Origin: Deltaproteobacteria bacterium
Lineage (GTDB): Bacteria; JAEEML01
Length of the DNA stretch: 12,992 nucleotides
Assembly (NCBI GenBank): GCA_016283195.1
Contig: JAEEML010000155.1
Coordinates: 1-12,992, forward strand
Direction of reading: 5' to 3'
Shown here: positions 7,267 to 12,542 of the stretch, piece by piece
How the letters are laid out: each line of letters begins with the position of its first letter
Numbering within the stretch: the first letter of the stretch is position 1
The notes under the pieces: model-generated
Database searches by the model: none
The model's input: the letters and a program-made list of their open reading frames with translations, nothing else
What the model was told of the DNA's origin: nothing
Position numbers and translations under genes: made by a program

Positions 7267-7355
7267 TAGAGTTTCCCTCCCTCAAAGCCGCAAATTCGCC
7301 TTAGATAGTCGTCGCGCCAGGATTCCTTGCACTCGATTAGCTGGCTCTCCGGCAT
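7266..7355 (-). pseudogene. AlbA_2 amino-terminal stub 1
   Basis: A 29-residue frame begins MPESQLIECKESWRDDYL and continues RRICGFEGGKL. It matches the start of AlbA_2 (Schlafen AlbA-like, divergent AAA_4) proteins, which read about MxESQxxEYKESWRDEYLKWICGFAN before a Gly-Gly motif. It has a strong GAGGAG site and starts like stub 3 at 10453, including the same bases just before the ATG, so the two are paralogous. Everything after the Cys-Gly-Phe motif is gone. The last codons supply the ribosome site of the KilA-N gene, whose start overlaps its stop. Confidence 0.6.
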
Positions 7356-7379
7356 TGTGCGCTCCTCTCTCTTCCGCTA

Positions 7380-7490
7380 CTGGCGGGCAAAGTCCACAAC
7401 TTGTATTATCCGCCGGCGGCAGTTTTGGCTAGCCATTCTCGCCATTTTTTCATCCATCGCCCCGCTAATTATTGAATTTTATTGGTATCT
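7380..7490 (-). mobile_element. MITE-like element, copy A
   Basis: The block 7381-7435 matches 9421-9475 at 51 of 55 positions. The other end (7464-7490) carries a degenerate CCAATAAAATTCAATAATT on the minus strand. The two ends resemble each other as inverted repeats: AAAGTCCACAACTTGT at 7389-7404 is 14/16 like AAAATCCACTACTTGT of the repeat at window start. The middle differs from copy B in length and sequence. No coding capacity. Just 24 bp separates it from the start of stub 1. The name MITE is inference; no target-site duplication was confirmed. Confidence 0.55.
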
Positions 7491-7529
7491 GGCAGACTAT
7501 AATGGCGGTAAGTAGCAGAGATTCTTTAT

Positions 7530-8348
7530 TCAGTATGGTTTATTATCCAATACAATCCACCTTCCGCGAGTTGTACCTTCACGTCTGATTAGTCCCATTT
7601 CTTTTAAATCAGCAATATCTCTTTTGATGGTTTTTTCGGAAACATCACATTCTTTAGCAATACTGGCAAGGCTTAAAAAACCGTCGTTTTTTAATAGAGT
7701 TAATATTATTTTGAGGCGCTCTGAAAGTTTATTGGCAGCAGAATTATCATTAGGGACATCATTAGGGACATTAGGGACATCATTAGGGACATTAGGGACA
7801 TTTTCGCTTTCCAAAGATCGGTAAATAAACACTGTATGAAAAAAATTAGGGCTTACAGAAAAAATATCTGGGGTATAGGCCTTCATCATGCGGTTCATGC
7901 CGGTTCCCAGCTGCTCAACCAATTCTACATCCTTAAAAATCCGCATTATTTCCCGGTTGCGAGGACGGGAACAACCGGAGACAAGCTCTTCTTTTGACAT
8001 GCCGTCAATGAGACCGCCATACGATACAATTTCTACTCTATCCACAAAAATGTAAAACGCTGGGCTCATAAGGTCTGAATAATCGTTATGCACAAAGGCG
8101 TTAATGACAGCTTCACGCAAAGAATCGCTGTCTATAAGGCGCTTTTCATGTCTAAACGGATAGGTAATTTTTGCCAATGTACGGTTTTCCACATTCAGCT
8201 TTTCCAGCACGGCTTTACAGGATTTTATGATTGAACAATAGCCGTATTCTTCGTTTTCAATAAGATCAGTTTTGTCTCTTCCCGCAAATTTTGCTACCTT
8301 TATGGTAATATCGTTTTGGTCGGCAAACAGAAAGGCGTTTATATTGTA
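7530..8348 (-). pseudogene. AlbA_2/ATPase regulator, 3' part after frameshift
   Basis: This frame continues the protein broken at the A7 run (8349-8355): KYNINAFLFADQNDITIKVA, then the ATPase-like HATPase_c_4 region with EAVINAFVHNDYS (motif E-x2-x-N-A-x-x-H-x-D-Y) and VEQLGTGMNRM, a Val-Pro-Asn repeat linker, and a carboxyl winged helix (LSLASIAKECDVSEKTIKRD, then wing MGLIRREGTTRGRW). Proteins of this plan are annotated as putative transcriptional regulators or RecG-like ATP-binding proteins, and occur in defence islands; their real activity is mostly unknown. Read with the 5' part and one added base it gives about 455 residues, a normal length. The repair of one base makes everything in frame, so the break is recent or an assembly error. 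Confidence 0.82.
7749..7799. repeat. five-copy ATTAGGGAC repeat coding Val-Pro-Asn linker
   Basis: ATTAGGGAC begins at 7749, 7761, 7770, 7782 and 7791, alternating 12- and 9-base steps. On the minus strand it codes NVPN and NDVPN units between the ATPase part and the winged helix of the AlbA_2 regulator. All steps are multiples of three, so copy-number change would alter linker length without a frameshift. The near-perfect DNA identity suggests active expansion or contraction. Confidence 0.9.
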
Positions 8349-8896
8349 TTTTTTTCTTCCGTCAGAAAATTGAGCGAAGTTGTAAACTGTTCATTTAGGG
8401 TTTTGCCGTGCTCTTGATAGTAGATTTTAAGCTGCTCAAAGGTCAAATCCTGGCGTGGCGATGTAATTACAGAAAGGGAGTTACGAGTGCGACGGGCAAA
8501 GGCTTTTTCTATCATCGAACCGGTCATCTGTTCAATGCGGCTACCGTTGCGGATAAAGCAACCTTCGCTGGTCATGCCTTTTTCTTTTAGGTAATATGGT
8601 TTTTCCGTGCCGCTGGAAATGATGAGTTTTACAATGCTTTTGCCATTTACGTTTTCAAGTACAATGTCAAAAAGTCCCAGCGTTTCGCCACGAATATTAT
8701 TCTTTATTCTATCGGCAAGCTGGCATTGCAGCAAATCCGGGTTTTCAACTCCGCAGATTGTTCCGTCATCATCTATGCCGAAGTAAATAATACCGCCATT
8801 CTTGGAGTTTAGAAAAGCAATAACGGTCTGTTCAAGTTTATCAGTTAAGCCGCGCTTTAGCTCTATGTGCTGTGATTCGATAAATTCGCCTTTCAA
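8339..8896 (-). pseudogene. AlbA_2/ATPase regulator, 5' part
   Basis: The TTG at 8896 is chosen because GAGG lies six bases upstream; an earlier TTG at 8908 has no site. The frame begins MKGEFIESQHIELKRGL and carries the AlbA_2 fold: AFLNSKNGGIIYFGIDDDG at 27-45, GFLDIV-like segment at 74-80, and EKPYYLKEKGMTSEGCFIRN near 98-117, the usual family landmarks. Termination follows LTEEKNTI because an A-run has seven instead of eight bases. It starts four bases after the stop of a short upstream frame (8898-8996). AlbA_2 is thought to bind nucleic acid. Together with the 3' part it would be a near-complete gene with one lesion. Confidence 0.85.
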
Positions 8897-8897
8897 T

Positions 8898-8996
8898 TTA
8901 TACCTCAAATTTGCAATGCATTAAACCAGTTATGATTTCCTCCACAACCTTTATCTCATCCACGGTCAGGCAGTATGACCAATATAAAAGGGACAT
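8898..8996 (-). pseudogene. methyltransferase-like carboxyl end, upstream of AlbA_2 regulator
   Basis: The 32-residue frame MSLLYWSYCLTVDEIKVVEE continues IITGLMHCKFEV. Its first half fits the pattern LVYxLYGLTxEEIxxVE, which closes many Eco57I-type DNA methyltransferases in my memory of the family. It ends right before the AlbA_2 gene and its last codons contain that gene's GAGG site. It could be the last piece of a deleted methyltransferase or a small leader ORF; similarity over so few residues is suggestive only. The region 9011-9187 upstream holds a degenerate copy of the dispersed repeat at about 9078-9100 and nothing else I recognise. Confidence 0.4.
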
Positions 8997-9187
8997 TCCA
9001 CCCCGGCGGGCGCAGTATAGCAGAATAGCGGCGGGGCGGGGAAGAGCTATTTGCGGGGGCTACCCGGCACGGCCCTCACCAGGCAACTATTGGGAATCAT
9101 TGCAATTTGCCGCCAATCCGTTTTTACAAATGGCGAGGGGCTCCTCTGCGGCTTTGTGGTTAGTTCTCGGCGCTGGCTCTTTTTTTC

Positions 9188-9400
9188 TTAACTGAAATGC
9201 CCGTCTCTTATGATTCTTTTCCTTGATTTTATTCTGTTCTTTCCTCTTTCGGGGAGGAACCCCGCTAGGGGCTCGGTGGCTTGTTTGGCAAAAGCAACAG
9301 CCGTTTTCAAAAACTTGATATGCTCATCGGGAATCTGACGCTTGTATTCCAAAGTGTTTGATTCCGGCAGAACAGGTGGAAAAACGGTTTTGTCTGGCAT
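9188..9400 (-). pseudogene. AlbA_2 amino-terminal stub 2
   Basis: The reading frame from ATG 9400 gives MPDKTVFPPVLPESNTLEYK then RQIPDEHIKFLKTAVAFA. This is the start of another AlbA_2 protein group (LPESxxLEYKxxxxDEHxKFLKTAVAFANGxGG). After AVAFA the match is lost and a basic tail of about 33 residues (ATEPLAGFLPERGKNRIKSR and on) runs to a stop. An upstream TTG at 9430 would add ten residues encoded by repeat sequence and is less likely. The end is again at the Phe-Ala-Asn-Gly-Gly motif, as in the other two stubs. MITE copy B begins 19 bp upstream. Confidence 0.6.
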
Positions 9401-9419
9401 CTCAAGCTCATTTTTTTGC

Positions 9420-9570
9420 CTGGCGGGCAAAGTTCACAACTTGTATCATCCGGCGGCGGCAGTTTTGGCTAGCTAAAAGCCGGTTAAGGGGGGCAGGAAT
9501 TATGGATGGATAGGCAAGGCAGACGGTAGGCTGGCATCACCAAGACAACTATTGGATTTTATTGGTATCT
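9420..9570 (-). mobile_element. MITE-like element, copy B
   Basis: It shares 51 of 55 bases with copy A over 9421-9475 (starting TGGCGGGCAAAG, ending GTTTTGGCTAGC) and carries at 9544-9570 the other end, reading CCAATAAAATCCAATAGTTG on the minus strand followed by TCTTGGTGA, as in the window-start repeats. The interior is about 40 bp longer than in copy A. It lies between stub 2 and the methyltransferase-like remnant at 9608, and accounts for most of that gap. Confidence 0.55.
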
Positions 9571-9607
9571 AACACGCCATGGTTTCGCCTTCATCTCTCT
9601 TTGCCCC

Positions 9608-9736
9608 TCACATTTCTCGCAACTTGCACTCTATAAACTCCACTTCTTCCTCATTTAAGCAATATTTCTTGTAAAGCGCCGACCGATTTCGGAGATGGAG
9701 GAAAAGGTTAGTGTTATCATTGGTTATTTTCTCCAT
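9608..9736 (-). pseudogene. methyltransferase-like carboxyl remnant 2
   Basis: The 42-residue frame begins MEKITNDNTNLFLHL and ends LYKKYCLNEEEVEFIECKLR-EM. The end follows LYxKYxLTEEExxFIExxIxxM, a closing pattern I associate with Eco57I-type and type III DNA methyltransferases. The ATG at 9736 overlaps the tail of the DUF1016 frame by about 20 bp, as genes of one restriction operon often do. The body of the protein (hundreds of residues) is missing, so this is most likely a start fused to an end by internal deletion. Confidence 0.4.
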
Positions 9737-9866
9737 CCACTAAGCATTTTATTTGTTCAGCTGTAGGTAAGATATCTGTCAGCTTTTTCAGCTCGTTTTC
9801 GTATTCAGCAACACCGAGAGGGCTTTCAAGCCCACGAAATGCCCATTCAACAACTGTGTCATCTTG
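9717..9866 (-). pseudogene. DUF1016 (YhcG-type) nuclease, carboxyl tail after deletion
   Basis: In the frame next to that of the gene's front part, this stretch reads DDTVVEWAFRGLESPLGVAE, YENELKKLTDILPTAEQIK and ends LVDGENNQ. It corresponds to the last about 45 residues of DUF1016 proteins, which close with YALRGxxKPIGVSEYxL...LPxxLxxxLPTxEEIE. The conserved PD-(D/E)XK nuclease core that should precede it is absent. The junction lies near 9862-9868. Confidence 0.65.
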
Positions 9867-10291
9867 GAAAGAATCACAATGTGATGTCCCCAGCCAAGTT
9901 GCGAAAAAAGCTCCGGCATTTCTAATTCGCCAACAACTTGTTGGCCAAATTCGGAGGAGGCTTTTCCCTGCTGCACAACTTGCTCATAATAGAACAAATA
10001 CCATTGGCGGGCATATTTAAGATTAGAATATGAAAGTCCCTTGCTTTCGGGAAATTCATGTTGCAAATCAACACTCAGACTCTTCAAAAAACCGCTTCCC
10101 CACGTGCTTTCCGCCTGTTTTGTCACAATATCGCGGCCAAGCGACCAATAAAAGCGCAACAGCTCACTATTGACTTTTATTGCTGCTTTAATCTGAGACT
10201 GCCGATAACGCTTTTTCAATTCTGAAAGCCATTTACGATAATCTTCGCCAATATTTTGCTTATCTCTTGTAACAAGAACTGCTCTTTTCAT
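9788..10291 (-). pseudogene. DUF1016 (YhcG-type) protein, N domain only
   Basis: The 167-residue frame contains DUF1016_N: VNSELLRFYWSLGRDIVTKQ at 40-59, WGSGFLKSLSVDLQHEFPES at 64-83, KGLSYSNLKYARQWYLFYYE at 84-103, and the Leu-Gly-Trp-Gly-His-His segment near 134-139. The family is normally 330-370 residues, with a carboxyl PD-(D/E)XK nuclease; such proteins accompany type I restriction genes. After HHIVILSKM the true sequence jumps by deletion to the tail and reading continues out of frame for about 20 residues. The start follows the stop of the preceding stub by three bases with only an adjacent GAGGG, so the precise start is uncertain. The nuclease activity should be lost. Confidence 0.85.
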
Positions 10292-10294
10292 CCC

Positions 10295-10453
10295 TCACAT
10301 CTCCCGCACCATGCTCTGGGTAAACTCCACCTCTTCCTTACTTAAGTCATATTTCTTGTGCAAGCCCGTGGCGCTCCCCTCAAAACCGCAAATCCACTTT
10401 AAATACTCATCGTGCCAGGATTCCTTGTATTCGATGTTCTGACTCTCTGACAT
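10295..10453 (-). pseudogene. AlbA_2 stub 3 fused to a methyltransferase-like end
   Basis: The 52-residue frame starts MSESQNIEYKESWHDEYLKW-ICGFEG, the start of AlbA_2 proteins, and then ends LHKKYDLSKEEVEFTQSMVR-EM, which resembles remnant 2 at 9608. Thus an AlbA_2 beginning has been joined in frame to the end of a methyltransferase-like gene, consistent with one large deletion that spanned two neighbouring genes. GGGAG seven bases before the ATG serves as ribosome site, so a chimeric peptide could still be translated. It is followed directly by the DUF1016 gene, the order expected in a decayed restriction locus. Confidence 0.55.
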
Positions 10454-10483
10454 TGTACGCTCCCTTTGTTTGTTCCGGGTGTT

Positions 10484-10610
10484 CCCCTCACTACGCCTGC
10501 CTGTCGGCAGACAGGTTCGGGTCGGGGTTTTCGGGGTTCCGCTATCGCTTCAGCCTCCTCACTTCGTTGCGGTGGCCGCTCCGCGCCCCTACAATCCCTA
10601 ACGCAATCAT
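10484..10610 (+). repeat. GC-rich block R1 before a cassette-like gene
   Basis: This gap between divergent genes contains a perfect 6-bp stem with 4-base loop at 10500-10515 (CCTGTC/GACAGG), further short hairpins such as GCGG/CCGC, and ends CCCTAACGC just before an AT-rich promoter. Block R2 (11790-11925) has the same plan: short TTCG-type palindromes, the ending GCCTAACGC, then the same promoter arrangement. They appear to be two diverged members of one intergenic repeat class. Confidence 0.5.
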
Positions 10611-10613
10611 CAA

Positions 10614-10642
10614 TTTACAAATATCATCCTGCCAAATATAAT
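10614..10642 (+). promoter_or_regulatory. sigma-70 promoter of the CDP-alcohol transferase gene
   Basis: TTTACA (10614-10619) and TATAAT (10637-10642) are separated by exactly 17 bp. The expected transcription start is at about 10649, only a few bases from the ATG at 10653, so the mRNA may be leaderless; no Shine-Dalgarno sequence is visible. Confidence 0.8.
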
Positions 10643-10652
10643 ATACAAATCA

Positions 10653-11147
10653 ATGGCCAATATAATCACCGTTATCCGAATCCTTTGCAGCATCGCATTA
10701 CTGTTCGTCTCACCATTCTCAAAATCATTTTACGCCCTGTACATCACAGCCGGTCTCTCAGATATGCTTGACGGACCAGTTGCGCGGAAAACCGGAACCA
10801 CCAGCACCTTCGGTTCCAAACTTGATTCAATCTCAGATATCATCTTTGTAACAGCCAGCCTCATAAAATTGCTCCCCATCCTGAACATTGAAAAATGGCT
10901 TTACGTATGGATCTCGCTCATCGCAGTAATCAAGGTCATCAATATTGTGTCCGCGCTGATAATGTATAAAAGAATCATTTTCCTTCATACTATCTTGAAT
11001 AAAATTACGGGCCTGTTAGCTTTCATCCTACCTTTGCCCCTTCCAATTCTTGACCTTCGTTATTCAGCTCTCATCGTCTGCACAGTAGCCACAATCGCCG
11101 CCATTCAGGAAGGGCATTATATACGAACTGGAAATATATTAAAATAA
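10653..11147 (+). CDS. CDP-alcohol phosphatidyltransferase family protein
   Basis: This 164-residue integral membrane protein has the complete family signature: Asp37-x2-Asp40-Gly41-x2-Ala44-Arg45-x8-Gly54-x3-Asp58-x3-Asp62, the metal and CDP-binding site. Four or five other hydrophobic helices follow, as expected. Enzymes of the family transfer a phosphatidyl or related group from a CDP-alcohol to a second alcohol in lipid synthesis (for example PgsA). The particular substrate cannot be told; the protein is slightly short and stands alone rather than among lipid genes. It lies between a decayed defence region and a toxin-antitoxin pair with its own promoter, as a mobile gene cassette would. 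The start has no ribosome site and is nearly at the predicted transcript 5' end. Confidence 0.9.
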   Translation: MANIITVIRILCSIALLFVSPFSKSFYALYITAGLSDMLDGPVARKTGTTSTFGSKLDSISDIIFVTASLIKLLPILNIEKWLYVWISLIAVIKVINIVSALIMYKRIIFLHTILNKITGLLAFILPLPLPILDLRYSALIVCTVATIAAIQEGHYIRTGNILK

Positions 11148-11150
11148 AAC

Positions 11151-11179
11151 TTGACAATTAAGAAATTACTTAAGATAAT
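11151..11179 (+). promoter_or_regulatory. sigma-70 promoter of the toxin-antitoxin operon
   Basis: TTGACA (11151-11156), 17 bp, GATAAT (11174-11179): a near-perfect promoter. The start of transcription should fall at about 11186, inside the palindrome at 11183-11200. Confidence 0.88.
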
Positions 11180-11182
11180 TAT

Positions 11183-11200
11183 TTCGTAAAATATTACGAA
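11183..11200 (+). promoter_or_regulatory. palindromic operator of the toxin-antitoxin operon
   Basis: TTCGTAA and TTACGAA form a perfect 7-bp inverted repeat around AATA, placed just after the -10 box and covering the likely transcription start. Phd/YefM antitoxins repress their own operon by binding such palindromes, so this is the natural binding site. Direct evidence is the symmetry and position only. Confidence 0.75.
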
Positions 11201-11214
11201 TGTTAGAGGTGCGT

Positions 11215-11460
11215 ATGATATCCATTAAACCTGTTTCTGATTTACGAAATTACAATGAAGTATTGCAGGATGTTGCAGATGAATCTCCTGTTTTTCTCAC
11301 AAAAAATGGAAGAGGTTCTTACGCTGTTATCACAATAAAAGATTACGAAAGGTTAACTGCCACGAAAACTCTTTTCACAGAACTTAAAAAAGGAGAAGAT
11401 TCAGCTGCAAAAAATGGTTGGTTGGATCCAGCTGATGTTAGAAAAATGGTAGGTCTTTAA
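11215..11460 (+). CDS. Phd/YefM-family antitoxin
   Basis: The ATG at 11215, preceded by GAGG at five bases, gives 81 residues beginning MISIKPVSDLRNYNEVL; the ATG at 11200 lies inside the operator and has no ribosome site. IKPVSDLRNYNEVL, PVFLTKNGRGSYAVI and KDYERL are hallmarks of the Phd/YefM fold: an amino-terminal DNA-binding dimer and a flexible carboxyl tail that neutralises the toxin. The gene overlaps the toxin start by one base (TAATG), so the two are translated together, antitoxin first. Likely autoregulated through the palindrome upstream. Confidence 0.92.
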   Translation: MISIKPVSDLRNYNEVLQDVADESPVFLTKNGRGSYAVITIKDYERLTATKTLFTELKKGEDSAAKNGWLDPADVRKMVGL

Positions 11461-11774
11461 TGTTTGAAGTAAAGATTACGCCACAAGCCGCAGAAGATTT
11501 ACTCGAAATTAAAAACTACATAGAAAACGAACTTCAAAATCCTATCGCAGCACATAATGCAGTTCTAAAAATTGTAGAAACCTATGAGAACTTAGCTGAA
11601 TTCCCAGAAATAGGAATTCCGGTAGAAAGGTATGTTCTCTTTCCTACAGATTACAAATTTGTTCTTGCAAATAATTATTCGATTTTTTATAGAATTGAAG
11701 ATAAAATTGTGAGAGTTATAAGAATAATATATTCAAAACGAGATTTTGTAAGAATCTTATTTGAAGATAAATAA
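11460..11774 (+). CDS. RelE/ParE-family toxin
   Basis: The 104-residue product shows the RelE/ParE pattern: EVKITPQAAEDLLEIKNYIE at 3-22, NPIAAHNAVLKIVETYENL at 27-45, FPEIG at 48-52, and VLANNYSIFYRIED then VRVIRIIYSKRDF in the strands near the end. ParE members poison DNA gyrase and RelE members cut mRNA on the ribosome; the RelE catalytic Lys/Arg set is not clear, and the long helical hairpin suits ParE a little better. Partner is the antitoxin immediately upstream. Composition is AT-rich as in the other genes to the right, fitting acquisition as a cassette. Confidence 0.9.
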   Translation: MFEVKITPQAAEDLLEIKNYIENELQNPIAAHNAVLKIVETYENLAEFPEIGIPVERYVLFPTDYKFVLANNYSIFYRIEDKIVRVIRIIYSKRDFVRILFEDK

Positions 11775-11789
11775 TTGTATAATAAAAAA

Positions 11790-11925
11790 GAGCGTTCCCT
11801 CTGCTCCCTTCGGTCGCAGAGGTCGGCTGTTCCGCAGTTCCCTAACGGTCAGCCGCTTCCTTCGCTCCTTACAGTCGCTCAGTCCAGTGGCCCGCTTCGC
11901 GGCTGCTCCATAGCCTAACGCGGTT
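11790..11925 (+). repeat. GC-rich block R2 with nested inverted repeats
   Basis: An island of high GC in AT-rich surroundings. CAGCCGC (11850-11856) pairs perfectly with GCGGCTG (11899-11905) with a CCGC-TTC-GCGG hairpin adjacent; CGGCTG at 11824-11829 can compete for the same left arm. It ends GCCTAACGC (11913-11921), which also fits the RYYYAAC half-site of integron attC elements, but the matching right half is not in place. Compare block R1 at 10484. Confidence 0.5.
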
Positions 11926-11930
11926 AAATA

Positions 11931-11959
11931 TTTACAAATATTTTTTTGCCCCATATAAT
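11931..11959 (+). promoter_or_regulatory. sigma-70 promoter of the PD-(D/E)XK nuclease gene
   Basis: TTTACA (11931-11936), 17 bp, TATAAT (11954-11959). The arrangement, including the TTTACAAATAT bases, repeats that of the promoter at 10614, although the genes served are unrelated. The transcript would have a leader of about 42 bases with a good ribosome site. Confidence 0.85.
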
Positions 11960-12007
11960 AATTGTAAGGCGGACACCCGCATTGGGGGTGCTTTGGAGGA
12001 TAAAAAA

Positions 12008-12517
12008 ATGGAAAATAAAGCTTATCAAAGAAAAGGTGTAAGTTCAAATACTCAAGTAGGAAAAGAATTTGAAAATGAAATTTTCAATTTTTTAAAAAGG
12101 AATGGAATTTCTGTAGAAACTCAGAAAAAGGTTGAAATCGGAATTAACGCAAAAAAAGAACATGCATTTGATTTTGGAAATAATTCTATTCTTGTCGAAT
12201 GCAAATCTCAGACTTGGACAGAAACAGGTAATGCTCCTTCTGCTAAAATAAAAAATTGGTCTGATGCAATGTTTTCATTTTATCTTGCTCCAAAAAAATA
12301 TAAAAAAATATTTTTTGTTGAAATGAGTTCTAATCAGAAATATTGCAAAACTTTACTTGAATATTTTATTGACCATTATTTTTATCTTATTCCATCTGAT
12401 GTTATATTAATTGATTATTATACAAAAGAAAATAATTTCGAAGTATATATGTATGATAGTAATGCAAAAATTCACATACATAAGAATAAAGATGATTTCT
12501 TTAATTGTTTGAAATAA
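12008..12517 (+). CDS. predicted PD-(D/E)XK nuclease-like protein
   Basis: GGAGGA seven bases upstream supports the ATG at 12008 and a 169-residue product. Residues 17-70 read as a PD-(D/E)XK core: helix VGKEFENEIFNFLKRNG with Glu20/Glu24, then strands with Asp55 (HAFDFG) and Glu64-Cys65-Lys66 (ILVECKSQTW), that is D-x8-E-x-K. The rest alternates aromatic strands and Lys-rich helices (SDAMFSFYLAP, KKIFFVEMSS, DVILIDYY). I do not recognise a named family; it could be a restriction-type endonuclease, a toxin, or a structural relative. It is AT-rich, has its own promoter, and is followed after 25 bp by a small acidic gene. Confidence 0.7.
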   Translation: MENKAYQRKGVSSNTQVGKEFENEIFNFLKRNGISVETQKKVEIGINAKKEHAFDFGNNSILVECKSQTWTETGNAPSAKIKNWSDAMFSFYLAPKKYKKIFFVEMSSNQKYCKTLLEYFIDHYFYLIPSDVILIDYYTKENNFEVYMYDSNAKIHIHKNKDDFFNCLK

Positions 12518-12542
12518 AGAATCTTTCATAAGGTTTGTAAAA

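Noticed and set aside
7045-7515. Plus-strand frames over the KilA-N start and MITE copy A
   Set aside because: They overlap better-supported minus-strand KilA-N and AlbA_2 sequence or repeat DNA and lack ribosome sites.
11838-11929. Block R2 as a second attC site
   Set aside because: CAGCCGC/GCGGCTG pair and GCCTAAC and GTTAAAT half-site-like words exist, but their order does not give a proper pair of outer arms; kept only as a GC-rich repeat.
11757-12047. Minus-strand frame across block R2
   Set aside because: It arises from the GC-rich palindromes and runs against the promoter and start of the nuclease-like gene.
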